A stretch of 64,000 bases of DNA from Scytonema sp. RU_4_4 (GCA_012031965.1 JAAUSC010000005.1:1-64000); one strand, 5' to 3'. Positions 45,762 through 56,075 are shown, numbered from the stretch's first letter. Numbers and translations: made by a program. Notes: generated from the sequence alone by a model not told the origin.

Positions 45762-46952
45762 AATCAGGATTTGTGAATTTCTGTCCTATCAATCTAGCTA
45801 TTCCAGCAGAGGAACTTGCATAAATATGACGCAAATAACACGTTTTTGCCACTCATTCACTTAGCTATTGCTTTTTGTGCTTTACAGGGGCAAAATTCCA
45901 TTTCGTCAAGTCAGAAAGGCTTCCTCGTCGTTTGTCAAGACAAGGAATTGGTTTTTGAATAAATCCCCAAACACCCTTCTACAATAATATCCCTCACGAA
46001 TCGCGCTGGTGTTGTAACTCTAGCACAGCATTTTGCACTGACTATGCCAATATGAGGCAAATACTAGATACGTTTTTTGGATAGCGCCATCCTTGTGCAA
46101 GATTGTCTTGAAGAGTTCTTTGAGGAACTCGGATAGAGTGTTGGAATCAATACTACGAAGTAACACAGGTTTTTAGCTACAAAGAGTCAAATTTATCTAC
46201 ATATTTCAATTAAAGCATTGCGAATTCCCTCTTGGTTCATCTAAGCTTCAGCATTTCAAGCAAAAATAAGTTCTACAAATTCCACATTTGCTGGCGTTAT
46301 CTTTAGTGCCACAGTTAGCGTAGTTTTTATACGCCGTCAATGCACATTAACTCAACCATGAGCAATAATTTCTGCGGTGTGTTTAAATCTGTCAAGGTTT
46401 GCATACATTACTTTCAGATTGTTGGCATATTGTAACTTTTCTTATGAGGCAATCCTTCTTATGAAAAGGCAATCTTTTGTAGCAATGATAAGACCATTAG
46501 TGTCAACTTAACTTCAAACCTTTATCCCATGTTGATTTGACCCTGAATCTTATACTAAACTGCGTTCTAAACTGTAACTTTTAAATGACCATAGTTTTTG
46601 ATTGGGCTAGAAAATCAAAATTTATAAATTACACTTTTGAACGCGAATTGGTATTCATCCTCTCCCCTTGCTTGCGAGAAGAGGCGTTTTGAGCACCAGA
46701 CGAAACTGGGATGGGGTTGTACGAAAATTCTGGGCAATATCACACGACAGATGAGTGAATGAGCTTGACCAAAAAAGTGCAACATATACTCCTATCATTG
46801 AATAGCTCAATAGCTTAACTCATTGACCAAGAAAGAATTCAAAGGTCATGTGGGAGTGCATGTGTGTCATCTGTTTTTTGGGTAAAAGCGGCTTTGTTGC
46901 AAGCAACAGAACCATGACAATTGATATGGGATTGCACCGAGAAGGAAGGGAT
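45762..46952. other. Long non-coding region
   Basis: About 1.2 kb without a supportable gene. A vestige of a CTCTCCCC...GGGATGGGG inverted repeat lies around 46660-46715. Otherwise nothing recognised; it may hold promoters for the zinc-ribbon operon. Confidence 0.45.
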
Positions 46953-47059
46953 TATAGCGCTTCTCGTTTGAATGAAGTACAGAATTTATCTGCGTCTATC
47001 TGCGTCCATCTGCGGTTCTTAATTCTTTGATGTATTGTACTCAACTGAGAACCGCTATA
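46953..47059. repeat. MITE-like element with TATAGCG(C/G)TTCTC ends
   Basis: 107 bp. TATAGCGCTTCTCGTTTGAA on the left is mirrored by GAGAACCGCTATA on the right, and GTAC lies inside both arms. Same family as 19898-20036 but with a different interior (repeated CTGCGTC/TATCTGCGTCCATCTGCGG). Confidence 0.7.
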
Positions 47060-47144
47060 TTGCCTGAAGCCATCGGTGCGTAAAACCAATTTGGTTTGGA
47101 GCGATTTGGAGAAGCCCCATCCGCGCGGAGCAGTGGGGAGAATG

Positions 47145-49562
47145 TCACTCAGCATCCTCGTGCAGATCTTGTGCGAGTGTTGACAGCTTGTCTAAGGACT
47201 TAGCTACTGCCATAACTTGTTCAGAAGTCTTGCTAGCAATACTCGCAACTTCCAGAACAGATTGGCTTGCGGAGGTTGAAGTTTTTGCTTGGACAGGAGC
47301 GGTCTGGACAAGCTCCTCGACCAGTTTTTTTATTTGGTTACTAACAGTAACAATCTCATTGAGCTTGTGCTGAGTTTCTTGCGCCAACTTCATCCCGATC
47401 ATTGCCTGTTCTGCCCCGTACTCCATAACAGCAATAGCTTCATGAGCTTCTGTCTGAATTTCCGCAACGAGTGATTCTATTTCTGTAATACTCGCGTTTA
47501 ATTGATGCACTTGAGCAAGGGCTTTGTCAGCGAACAAAGCAAATTTTGGACCAGCTTTTTCTCCAGCGTGACTCGTTTCAAGTAGCGTATTCATAGCTTG
47601 GAGCTTTATTTGAGACGCGATATTACTAATGAGGCTCAGGATCTGGGAGAGCTTTTGGGAAGGTTGGTCTAGATGCTTGACCTTCTCGGCAGCTTCCATA
47701 ATCCTTACTTGAATATCACAGAAGTTTTCTAAAATCGGGTCTATGAACTCATGTCTATCCTGTACTATTTGACTGAGCTGCTGCTCTTGAAGTTGTGCTT
47801 GTTGGGCACAAACCAGCATTTTCATAGCTGAATCAGCTAATGTTTGAATTTGATTGTAGGCAGCGGTAAGGGACTCCATCTGGTTAAGAGCCTCTGTTGA
47901 AAGGGTTTGGACAACTGTTTCACTACCTCTGAGTAGTTCTGACACCTGATACTGGAGTGTTTCTTTTTGTTGACGCTGCTCGTACGAGGTCGCTTCAGCA
48001 GAGTGGTACGCCTGCTCTACTTGGTATACAAGCCTGGCATGGTCGAGAGCAAATCCCACTTGTGTCGCTATCTGAGCGAACAAATCAATTTCATACTGCT
48101 GCCAATCACGAGGTTCTGAACACTGATGTGCAATCAATAAGCCAAATAGGTGGTCATCTTTGAGAATGGGCGCAACCAAATTTGCTTTGACAGCAAAAGA
48201 TTCGAGTTGGCTAATGTGACAAGCGGTCAAAGAAGCTTCATAAATGTTATTGGTGGCTTGAACTCGACCCGCTTGATACTGTTCTACATAGCCCTGTGCG
48301 AAGCAGGGGTCTTTGATTTTGGCTCGTAACGCTTTGGGAAAACCTGGAATGACTGATTCTGCAATCACAGTTCCATACCAGTTGATGTCAAAGCTATAGA
48401 CGAGCACTCGGTCAGCGCTCAGTGCTTTGCGGGTTTCTTCAACGGTGGCTTTTAGGACATCCTCTTCGTTGAGCGATTCTCGAATGTGACGGGTTATGTC
48501 TATAAATGCCTGAGCTTGATCGGCTTTTGTATCTATCCGTTCTAGCAGCCTAGCGTAGTCGAGAGCGAATCCCACTTGCGTGGCTATTTGGGCGAACAAA
48601 TCAATTTCAGCCTGCTGCCAAATACGGGGTCTGGAGCACTGATGTGCAATCAATAAGCCAAATAGCTGGTCGTTCTTGAGAATGGGCGCGATGAGATTGG
48701 ACTTGACAGCAAATCGCTCTAGCAACCCAATATGACAATCATTGAGATTCGCTTGATAGATATCATCAATAGCACGAACGCGGCCATTTCGGTATTGTTC
48801 GACATACTCTGTCTGGAAACAGGGGTCTGAGATTGTAGTCCACAACATTTTCGGCAAACCAGATGCTGCTGATTCTTCCACACAAGTTCCATCCCAGTCA
48901 GGATTAAAACGAAAGATGAGCACACGGTCAATTCTTAAGACTTTGCGAATTTCTTCAACAGTGGTTTTAAAGACATCTTCTTCATTAAGTGATTTCCGAA
49001 TACGGAGGGTAATGTTCATCAACACCTGGGAGCGTTCGGCTTCGGCTTCTTGTTTCCATAGCAAATCCGGAAGCTGCTCTTTGATGAAGTTGATGTTTGT
49101 CTCTAAAACAACCAGTTCATCTTTGCTGGCGATGGGAGTGTGAGTCTGTGCATTGTCTTGACGTAACCTATTCACCATAGTGGTAGAAACTGAGGCTGCG
49201 TTCAGGACTGGACGAAGGGCGCGATTTGCTAGAATTGCGGCGATCGCACCTGCCAACACCGCCGTCATCCCCGTTCCCATTAACAGGAGTGATAGTTGTC
49301 TGTGTAGTTCTGTAACACCCACTTGTCTGGTTGGGGAAATCTGTTTAGCGCTCAACTGCCTACCAAAGTAGTAGGTAGCTGTCCCAACTGCCAACACGGG
49401 GAGCATACTGACAACCATAGCCCAAGCTATTGCCTTGGTCTTCAAGCTCCATTCCTGTCGCCCCTGCTGCTGAGGACGAGGAGACTTTTGAGGCTTTTTT
49501 GGCTGATTAATTGGCTGATGAAATTGTTGCTTGGATTGCTTTTGAGAAGAAGGCTGAGTCAT
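47145..49562 (-). CDS. Phototaxis-type methyl-accepting protein with two DXCF cyanobacteriochrome GAF domains
   Basis: 805 aa. A basic Pro/Gln-rich N-terminus, two membrane helices (~44-64, ~91-112), a HAMP-like linker, then GAF1 (~175-340) and GAF2 (~350-515), then a signalling coiled coil. Each GAF has the Asp-x-Cys-Phe motif (DPCF, Cys248 and Cys420) and the canonical bilin Cys-His (Cys276-His277 and Cys448-His449), 28 residues apart as in PixJ-type receptors. So both should bind bilin and sense blue/green light. The coiled-coil hairpin ('IASQIKLQAMNTLLETSHAG') departs from the usual chemoreceptor tip, so CheA/CheW coupling may be altered. Function inferred: light-directed motility. No che/pix genes nearby. 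Confidence 0.87.
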   Translation of the reverse strand: MTQPSSQKQSKQQFHQPINQPKKPQKSPRPQQQGRQEWSLKTKAIAWAMVVSMLPVLAVGTATYYFGRQLSAKQISPTRQVGVTELHRQLSLLLMGTGMTAVLAGAIAAILANRALRPVLNAASVSTTMVNRLRQDNAQTHTPIASKDELVVLETNINFIKEQLPDLLWKQEAEAERSQVLMNITLRIRKSLNEEDVFKTTVEEIRKVLRIDRVLIFRFNPDWDGTCVEESAASGLPKMLWTTISDPCFQTEYVEQYRNGRVRAIDDIYQANLNDCHIGLLERFAVKSNLIAPILKNDQLFGLLIAHQCSRPRIWQQAEIDLFAQIATQVGFALDYARLLERIDTKADQAQAFIDITRHIRESLNEEDVLKATVEETRKALSADRVLVYSFDINWYGTVIAESVIPGFPKALRAKIKDPCFAQGYVEQYQAGRVQATNNIYEASLTACHISQLESFAVKANLVAPILKDDHLFGLLIAHQCSEPRDWQQYEIDLFAQIATQVGFALDHARLVYQVEQAYHSAEATSYEQRQQKETLQYQVSELLRGSETVVQTLSTEALNQMESLTAAYNQIQTLADSAMKMLVCAQQAQLQEQQLSQIVQDRHEFIDPILENFCDIQVRIMEAAEKVKHLDQPSQKLSQILSLISNIASQIKLQAMNTLLETSHAGEKAGPKFALFADKALAQVHQLNASITEIESLVAEIQTEAHEAIAVMEYGAEQAMIGMKLAQETQHKLNEIVTVSNQIKKLVEELVQTAPVQAKTSTSASQSVLEVASIASKTSEQVMAVAKSLDKLSTLAQDLHEDAE

Positions 49563-49990
49563 AAACGAAATCTACTTTTGCTGCGAAAACTGATTGAGGA
49601 CAAAAGTGTCGGTTGCTACATTCAGTTCCTCAACAGGGGAGGTAGGGTAATGCACCTTTAGGATTGCTGCTGACTCAAAGGTAGATTTAAACAGTTGCAA
49701 CCTTGTCTTGACTTTATCTGGGGCTTTTGTATAGGAGTGCGCTGACCATGATTATCGGTAGAATCAGAGTCCGGTGCAACAAGGGGCAAAGTCACTCTAA
49801 AACCCTGACATGGTTTGTTTTTCACTCCTTAGCCTTGCTTCCTCTCCTCAAGGGTCTGATGCTTTAAATTTATGATTTTAGTTTATTTTAGTATTCAATA
49901 TTATCAAAATATATTATATTCTTGACTTCTTCAAGTAAATTGTACAAATGCATCAATTTTTAGGGTGCAGCACGTAGCTAGATAAAACGC
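49563..49990. other. Intergenic region
   Basis: 428 bp upstream of the photoreceptor gene. AT-rich toward 49880. No gene or repeat recognised; the photoreceptor promoter is expected here. Confidence 0.45.
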
Positions 49991-50779
49991 TTAATCGTTC
50001 AAAAACTGAGTGCGAGAGCTGTTTATAAAAATGGGTAGGACAAGAACTACTGCACAGACCAAAGCCACTATTCTTAGAGTCGGATTATTCCACTGTTTGA
50101 GAGCGATCGCAACCAAAGCCCAAACTGCAACTCCTGTATAAGCAATATCTCGGTGCTGAATAGCAATCACCCCAGCTAGTCCTGCTGCAATCAGCAACAT
50201 GATAACTGTCCAGATTTCAGCAGAAATCCCCCAGCCATTCCAACCTACAAAGTACAGCGCACAAGCCACATTAACGATGGTTGCAACACTAATCCATGCG
50301 AGATAAATGCTAATAGGAATGTGAAGGCACCACTTCTTGATACGAGATACAGAGTTTGTGCTAACAATTAACCGTACATATATAGCAATTAGAGATACCA
50401 GAATTCCTAGCATTGCTACAACTGAAAGTGAAAAAAGCCGGGAGAGGAAGAGATAAACCCAGATAATTTGAGCCAAACAAGCAATGACTAGCAAGTAGCC
50501 TATTTGACGTAAATCAGAATCGTGTCTCTGGTTTGGTAGAACTTGATAGATTCCGAGAGCAAATAGACCAAGATAAATCAATCCCCAAATTGTAAAGGCA
50601 TAATTAGCAGGAATAATCTGTACGTTTTTGAATAGAGTGTTAGAAATTTCACCGATGGTGAGTCCATTTAAGGGAAAGATGTTCGCCAAGACGTTGACTA
50701 GAAAAGCGCCGATGATTGCAGCCAGGGTAGCAAGCTGTCGCAATAAATCTTGGTTAAAGCTAGAGTTAGACTGCTGCAT
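49991..50779 (-). CDS. TspO/MBR-related membrane protein
   Basis: 262 aa, about seven hydrophobic segments. 'IIPANYAFTIWGLIYLGLFA' and later 'IYLAWISVATIVNVACALYF' resemble the tryptophan-rich sensory (TspO) family in a longer form. Possible ligands are tetrapyrroles or sterol-like compounds by family. Role here unknown. Confidence 0.65.
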   Translation of the reverse strand: MQQSNSSFNQDLLRQLATLAAIIGAFLVNVLANIFPLNGLTIGEISNTLFKNVQIIPANYAFTIWGLIYLGLFALGIYQVLPNQRHDSDLRQIGYLLVIACLAQIIWVYLFLSRLFSLSVVAMLGILVSLIAIYVRLIVSTNSVSRIKKWCLHIPISIYLAWISVATIVNVACALYFVGWNGWGISAEIWTVIMLLIAAGLAGVIAIQHRDIAYTGVAVWALVAIALKQWNNPTLRIVALVCAVVLVLPIFINSSRTQFLND

Positions 50780-50832
50780 ATGTTAGATGGCATCACGACT
50801 CTGTTGTTATGCTTTTAGCTTACATGGTGACG

Positions 50833-50858
50833 GGGTCTAACATGTACGTGTTAGACCC
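50833..50858. repeat. Intergenic hairpin
   Basis: GGGTCTAACA, six-base loop, TGTTAGACCC: a perfect ten-pair stem between two minus-strand genes. No U-run, so processing or weak termination rather than a strong terminator. Confidence 0.55.
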
Positions 50859-50883
50859 TGTGACTGAAGAAAAAGAGCCAGGC

Positions 50884-52224
50884 TTATGCTGGCGTACAGT
50901 AACTATTGCTATCTTTAGCCTTTGCGTGTTCCAAAAGTTTCTTACCTGTAATCAATCTTGCGCCACGCCTGCGGGTGAAATAGTTCCAGCCCCACTGAAT
51001 CATGACTATTAGCTTGTTGTCAAACTCAATTAAGAAGTAGATGTGAATAAACAACCAAAATAGCCAAGCAAAAAAGCCTGCAAATTTGATAAACCCTAAG
51101 TCTACAACAGCAGAATTTTGTCCAATAACTGCTAAACTACCCCAGTCAAAATAACGAAATTGTGATAATGTCTTACCTTTAAGCCGTTTTTTGATCAGTG
51201 ACGCAACGTATTGTCCTTCCTGCATCGCGACGGGTGCAACACCAGGTAAGGGTTTACCGTTTTGATGGGCAAAATGTGCTAAGTCTCCGATAACAAAAAT
51301 ATTCGAGTATTCTTTAAGACTCAAATCAGGTTCAACAATGACTCGTCCAGCGCGATCGCACTCAGCACCTGTACTTTCTGCTAGTACTTTCCCTAGAGGT
51401 GAAGCTTTCACACCTGCTGCCCATAATACTGTCTTGGCATGAATTTGCGTCATTTCATCACCTTGTTTGAGGGTGACAACATCACCTTCTATGTTCGTAA
51501 CCAGTGTTTTTGGTTGTACGGTGACACCCAACCGCGTCAGTGATGCTTCTGCTTGTTGTGATAACTGTGGTGTAAACGGTGGGAGAACTCGATCTAAACC
51601 TTCGAGGAGTAAAATTTGTGCTTCGGAAGTATCGATGTTGCGGAAATCTTCTTTCATTGTGTGGTATGCAAGTTCGGCGATCGCCCCTGCTAATTCCACG
51701 CCAGTAGGACCACCACCAACAATCACAAAAGTTAACCAAGCACGACGTTTTTCAGGATCAGTTTCCTTTTCTGCGGCTTCAAACGCCATGAAGATGCGGT
51801 GACGCATTTCTATCGCATCTTCCACAGTTTTTAAACCAGGAGCAAATTCTTCCCATTGGTCCTTGCCAAAATAGGAATGCTTTGCACCTGTCGCGAGGAT
51901 TAAAGAATCGTAATGTATTGCTTCCCTACCCATGAAGACTTTTTGTCCTTGGGGATCGATATCATTCACTTCTCCCAGCAGCACTTTCGTATTTTTGCTC
52001 TTATTCAGCACAGAACGCAGTGGAGAGGAAATATCAGCGGGAGATATTGTACCAGTGGCGACTTGGTATAAAAGCGGTTGGAATAAGTGAAAATTACGTT
52101 TATCAATCAGAGTTACATGGACATCAGCACACGACGAGAGTGCTTTTGCTGCATATAATCCTCCAAATCCGCCACCGATAATGACAACGTGATGGGGTGG
52201 CTGATTTTCTACTGTGTTTACCAT
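50884..52224 (-). CDS. Type 2 NAD(P)H dehydrogenase
   Basis: 446 aa. Two Rossmann dinucleotide motifs: 'VVIIGGGFGGLYAAKAL' (FAD) and 'FVIVGGGPTGVELAGAI' (NADH), plus 'TVLWAAGVKASPLG' and 'IFVIGDLAHF'. A C-terminal amphipathic/hydrophobic stretch ('FAWLFWLFIHIYFLIEFDNK') anchors it to the membrane. It passes electrons from NAD(P)H to quinone without pumping protons. One of the Ndb-type enzymes of cyanobacteria; which one is uncertain. Confidence 0.9.
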   Translation of the reverse strand: MVNTVENQPPHHVVIIGGGFGGLYAAKALSSCADVHVTLIDKRNFHLFQPLLYQVATGTISPADISSPLRSVLNKSKNTKVLLGEVNDIDPQGQKVFMGREAIHYDSLILATGAKHSYFGKDQWEEFAPGLKTVEDAIEMRHRIFMAFEAAEKETDPEKRRAWLTFVIVGGGPTGVELAGAIAELAYHTMKEDFRNIDTSEAQILLLEGLDRVLPPFTPQLSQQAEASLTRLGVTVQPKTLVTNIEGDVVTLKQGDEMTQIHAKTVLWAAGVKASPLGKVLAESTGAECDRAGRVIVEPDLSLKEYSNIFVIGDLAHFAHQNGKPLPGVAPVAMQEGQYVASLIKKRLKGKTLSQFRYFDWGSLAVIGQNSAVVDLGFIKFAGFFAWLFWLFIHIYFLIEFDNKLIVMIQWGWNYFTRRRGARLITGKKLLEHAKAKDSNSYCTPA

Positions 52225-52543
52225 AAGATTTATTTCCTTTTATTGACTTACTGTTATTTTTATTAACAAATATTAAGCATTTTTGTCAGAGTAGTTCTGC
52301 TCATTTTTTACATATTAAGAAATGTAAATAGTCTTTGATTAGTCTAGCAAAAATGTAACAGAAACTACAGTTTATAGTTTCTGTGAGAGTTTATGTGGTT
52401 GTGATTGGTGCAGACCCTGCCTACTGTATAAGCTTCAGTGATGACTACATATTCTTGTTTGGCTTTTCCAGGTTTGCAGGTACTGATAAGCTGTTGTGCA
52501 TTTTTAACGCACAACAGCAAGGTAGAAGGAAAGAGGGTTTTTG

Positions 52544-52835
52544 CCAATTCTGAGGTAGCGCGTCATATCAAGTTCGCCTAATTACTTACAATAAAAAGAC
52601 CTCACCCCGCCCTCCGGGCACCCCTCTCCTTAATAAGGAGAGGGGATGGGGGTGAGGTTCTTCGTTTTTTATAAGTGTTTATCCGAACATGATATAATGC
52701 ATTGATGCTGATGGGAGGCTTGGGATTAAGTCTTCGCGGTTGCACAGATAGCTCATACCACGCGACATCATGCCAAGCACCACACTACTTATATCCTACG
52801 CCTTGATATAGACCTACAAACTGAAATCCCATCAC
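52544..52835 (-). pseudogene. Duplicated 3' fragment of the GNAT gene, interrupted by a MITE
   Basis: 52544-52564 and 52696-52835 match 59697-59853, the C-terminal part of the intact GNAT gene, in the same orientation with a few substitutions. Between them lies a 131-bp MITE-like element. There is no 5' part, so it is not functional. Together with the intact gene it brackets the ndhF3-cupA cluster. Confidence 0.85.
52565..52695. mobile_element. MITE-like insertion in the GNAT pseudogene
   Basis: 131 bp. Imperfect inverted ends: ATATCAAGTTCGCCTAATTA and, inward from the right, ATATCATGTTCGGATAAACA. The interior is a long CTCACCCC...GGGGTGAG palindrome. The intact GNAT copy lacks this segment, so insertion is shown by comparison within the window. 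Confidence 0.75.
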
Positions 52836-52879
52836 CAAACAAGGCAAAAGTTAAAAGTAAAAAGGCAAAAGTTAAAAGT

Positions 52880-52924
52880 AAAAAGGCAAAAGAAAGAAAA
52901 AGGGATTCTTTCTTTTGCCTTTTT
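52880..52924. terminator. Bidirectional terminator downstream of cupA
   Basis: AAAAAGGCAAAAGAAAGA (52880-52897) pairs perfectly with TCTTTCTTTTGCCTTTTT (52907-52924). It is preceded by two shorter copies of AAGGCAAAAGTTAAAAGTA. It should end the ndhF3-cupA transcript. Confidence 0.75.
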
Positions 52925-52965
52925 GCTCTTTACTTTTACTGGTGCAGACTTTTGTCAGAGGTCTA

Positions 52966-54279
52966 TTATCTATAATCTTGCCTTTGAATATCCCGTAGGC
53001 GAGCAGCATTGCGAATACCATACTCAGGACGAGTAAAACGATTTAACTGAGACTCAAAAAAGTCTCGATTTGCTTGTAAATGTTCAGGATTCGCATCATC
53101 TAAAGGATGACAAAGTACAGTCCGCAATGCTTGAATAACAGCAGAAGTCACACAGTACATTGAACGTTGAAAACTAACTCCCAACTGAATCAACATATCT
53201 TCTTCTCCTCGGCAATATTGCTTGTAGTAATCAACAAGATATGGTGGCAAAAAATGCAACATATCTTGCATGAGCAGTGTTGGTGGAATACCTGCGGTAC
53301 CTACTGGAAAGACATCTGCATAAAGAATTCCATAGTGAAAGTCTTTTTGGTCTGTTGGCACTTGTCCTGCCTGAGCATTATAAGATTTTGTACCTCTAAA
53401 GGGAGCAGTACGATAAAAAACAGCTTCCACATAAGGTAATGCAGCTTCGTGAAGCCAGACAAAGCCTTTTGATTTAGGAACGATTTCGTAGCATTCACCA
53501 CGGATGTAAACATGATGGTAAATAGGACGATTTGCAACTGCAAAAATTCCATTCACCAAAAAATTCATTGCTTCTGGGACAGTCGTAATTTTTCCTTCAT
53601 CATATAAGTCTGACATTTCAAAAAAAACGGGAGCCATAACTTCCCAGAACAAACCCAGATTAGCGTAATAAGACATCTGACGGCACTGTTCTATAAACAT
53701 ATCTGGGAACAGTTTGTAGAGTCCCAACATGAATGGATTGCCTTGGAAGTAAGCTTTGATTGCCCTATCGGCATTAGCCTTGTATTCTTCAGTATCCAGA
53801 TAAGGGTCAAATTTCCCACCCATTCCTCTATGCCAAAGCATTGCTCGCATACAAGCTTCAGCAAACTCCATGTTAATTCGGTCATGGAATAAGTGATGCA
53901 ATAACTTAGGCATTTTGAAGGTTTCACCCTTCTCCATAAATGCTAAGAGTTCCGGATGAGCAGTCGCCTCACCGCGCCAAACTCTTAACTCAGCATCATC
54001 ACCAGCATAATGATTATGACGTTCTAAATACTCTTGAGAAATGAAGTATTTCAAAAAGGGAAATGGGTCTAAAAATACCTGTTCAGCAATATATAATAAG
54101 TCGCGCCAGTAGAAGTCCATCGGCACAGCATAAGCTTTGTAAAGACCGATAATTTGCATTAAATTTTCTGGTGTATCAGGCAACATTGCACCACCTGCTT
54201 CTAACCGATGAATCACTTCTGCAAATTCATGAGTAGAAGGAGGTAATTTCGCTTCAGTTTTATTTGGAGTTTGTACCAT
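52966..54279 (-). CDS. cupA: CO2 hydration protein CupA (ChpY)
   Basis: 437 aa, soluble, full length. The family is recognised by 'MDFYWRDLLYIAEQVFLDPFPF', 'HLFHDRINMEFAEACMRAML' and 'RPIYHHVYIRGECYEI', rich in His, Asp and Glu that can hold a metal. It binds the NDH-1MS complex and is thought to hydrate CO2 to bicarbonate, driven by electron transport. Last gene of the ndhF3 cluster, ~290 bp after ndhD3. cupS, often next, is absent. Confidence 0.92.
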   Translation of the reverse strand: MVQTPNKTEAKLPPSTHEFAEVIHRLEAGGAMLPDTPENLMQIIGLYKAYAVPMDFYWRDLLYIAEQVFLDPFPFLKYFISQEYLERHNHYAGDDAELRVWRGEATAHPELLAFMEKGETFKMPKLLHHLFHDRINMEFAEACMRAMLWHRGMGGKFDPYLDTEEYKANADRAIKAYFQGNPFMLGLYKLFPDMFIEQCRQMSYYANLGLFWEVMAPVFFEMSDLYDEGKITTVPEAMNFLVNGIFAVANRPIYHHVYIRGECYEIVPKSKGFVWLHEAALPYVEAVFYRTAPFRGTKSYNAQAGQVPTDQKDFHYGILYADVFPVGTAGIPPTLLMQDMLHFLPPYLVDYYKQYCRGEEDMLIQLGVSFQRSMYCVTSAVIQALRTVLCHPLDDANPEHLQANRDFFESQLNRFTRPEYGIRNAARLRDIQRQDYR

Positions 54280-54425
54280 TTTGACTTCCTCTTAACTTGT
54301 AGCCTTCAATTCATCATGCAACTTGAGAGCATAAAAAAATACTCAAAACATCATGTGTCTAAACAGGTAAAATAAACGTCATAGCACTTTATTCCACACT
54401 TTTCTCAAAGTCAAGTTTTTGAAAA

Positions 54426-54540
54426 GGAAACCACAGATGCAAACAGATAAATCATCTGTATTTATCTGCGTCCATCCGCACGCCAGTCGCCACAACGGGG
54501 GGAACCCCCGCAAGGCGCTGGCTCGTCCATCTGCGGTTCC
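54426..54540. repeat. Inverted repeat with GGAACCGCAGATG arms
   Basis: GGAAACCACAGATG on the left, CATCTGCGGTTCC on the right. The centre includes the GC-rich CGCCAGTCGCCACAACGGGG motif related to the 57-kb island. Lies between cupA and ndhD3. Confidence 0.6.
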
Positions 54541-54572
54541 AAACACTCTTAAATCGAATATTTGCAAAAAAT

Positions 54573-56075
54573 CTAATGATTAAGAGCGACTGGAGTCGTT
54601 ACAGTTTTTTCAATAGGAGGAATAGCAGCAACCATTGCTGTACTTGTTGGTTCACTCCAACGCACTAACCAACTCGGTTGTACTCCCAAGAACAAGATGA
54701 AGGCTGCTAAGATAAAAGCTGGCATTTTCTCAGACAACAGAACTTTAGGATAGTAAGCTAAGTCGTTATCAAGTTTGCCAAAACAGGTACGGTTAAGGAG
54801 GATGATAAAGTAGACTGCGGTTAACCCACTGGCGACGACACACAACAGTGTTGGTATGGGAAAGACAGAGAAACTGCCTTGAAACACGATAAATTCAGCA
54901 ATAAATCCTGTCATACCAGGAATACCAGCGCTTGCCATACCTCCTAAAATGAGTAGAGCACTAATCAGGGGTAATCCGCGTATAGGACTCATTAAGCCAT
55001 TGAGTTTATCCAACTCACGGGTTCCGACTTTGGCTTCCACAACTCCCACCAGATGGAAGAGGATAGCGAGGATAATACCGTGACTGAACATTTGAGCGAT
55101 CGCACCAATGAGTGCTAAGGAGGTGCTGGCTGCTGCTGCTAACAATATATAGCCCATGTGCCCAATAGAACTATATGCAACCATGCGCTTGATATCTTTT
55201 TGAGCAATAGCGGTGACTGCTCCGTATATAGCACTAACTGCTCCCCAAATTGCTAAGCTGGGTGCAAGAATACTCCAAGCTTCAGGAAACAGCGCCATCC
55301 CAAATCGTAAAACGCCATAAGTTCCTAACTTTGCCAGTACTCCACCAAGAAGAATAGCAATGGGGGCTGAGGCTTCAACGTAAGCATCCGGTAACCAAGT
55401 GTGTAAGGGAACTAGGGGAATTTTGATACCAAACCCTAGCACGATTCCTACAAGTAGAATGATTTGCAGTGCTGTTGATAAGGTTTGAGTTGAGAGTGTA
55501 TTGTAATCAAAACTAGTTGAACCAGTGAGCCAAACTGTACCCAGAAATGTCGCCAGAATTAATGCTCCCGACACAGCGGTATAAATTAGGAACTTCATGC
55601 CCGCATAAGCCCGCTTTTCACCTCCCCATATGGAAATCAGGAGATAGAAGGGTATTAATTCTAGTTCGTAGAACAGGAAGAAAAGCAACAAATTCTGTGC
55701 TGCAAATGCACCTGCAACTCCTCCACTCACTAATAAGATGAGGGAATAGAAAAAGCGGGGGCGTTCTGTTTGTTGGTTGCTGCTGTAAATAGCAATCCAA
55801 GTCAGCAAACTATTTAACAACAGCATGACTATGGAAAGTCCATCAACCCCTAATTGGTAGCTTAAACCAAGGGTTTCATTCCAAGGTAAGTCTTCCTGCA
55901 ACTGCATCCCAGGATGAGAGATGTTAAATTTAAACAGGAGAAAAATATTCCAAAGAAAAACTAAGCCAGCAACGGTTAGGGCTGTCAAACGAACATTGAT
56001 TGCAGAAATAGCACGAGGTAATAAACTAATAACAACGGCTCCTAAAATAGGTAACCAAATTAAGGTACTGAGCAT
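54573..56075 (-). CDS. ndhD3: NDH-1 subunit NdhD3
   Basis: 500 aa, about 14 membrane helices. 'LLFFLFYELELIPFYLLISI', 'LVPLHTWLPDAYVEASAPIA', 'AQKDIKRMVAYSSIGHMGYI' and 'LFHLVGVVEAKVGTRELDKL' are proton-channel motifs of the NuoM family with the key Lys and Glu. In the inducible high-affinity CO2-uptake NDH-1MS complex it partners NdhF3 and CupA. The number 3 is assigned from context. Confidence 0.88.
   Translation of the reverse strand: MLSTLIWLPILGAVVISLLPRAISAINVRLTALTVAGLVFLWNIFLLFKFNISHPGMQLQEDLPWNETLGLSYQLGVDGLSIVMLLLNSLLTWIAIYSSNQQTERPRFFYSLILLVSGGVAGAFAAQNLLLFFLFYELELIPFYLLISIWGGEKRAYAGMKFLIYTAVSGALILATFLGTVWLTGSTSFDYNTLSTQTLSTALQIILLVGIVLGFGIKIPLVPLHTWLPDAYVEASAPIAILLGGVLAKLGTYGVLRFGMALFPEAWSILAPSLAIWGAVSAIYGAVTAIAQKDIKRMVAYSSIGHMGYILLAAAASTSLALIGAIAQMFSHGIILAILFHLVGVVEAKVGTRELDKLNGLMSPIRGLPLISALLILGGMASAGIPGMTGFIAEFIVFQGSFSVFPIPTLLCVVASGLTAVYFIILLNRTCFGKLDNDLAYYPKVLLSEKMPAFILAAFILFLGVQPSWLVRWSEPTSTAMVAAIPPIEKTVTTPVALNH

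Noticed and set aside
46848-47030. 60-residue plus frame
   Set aside because: Its second half is the MITE-like element at 46953-47059.
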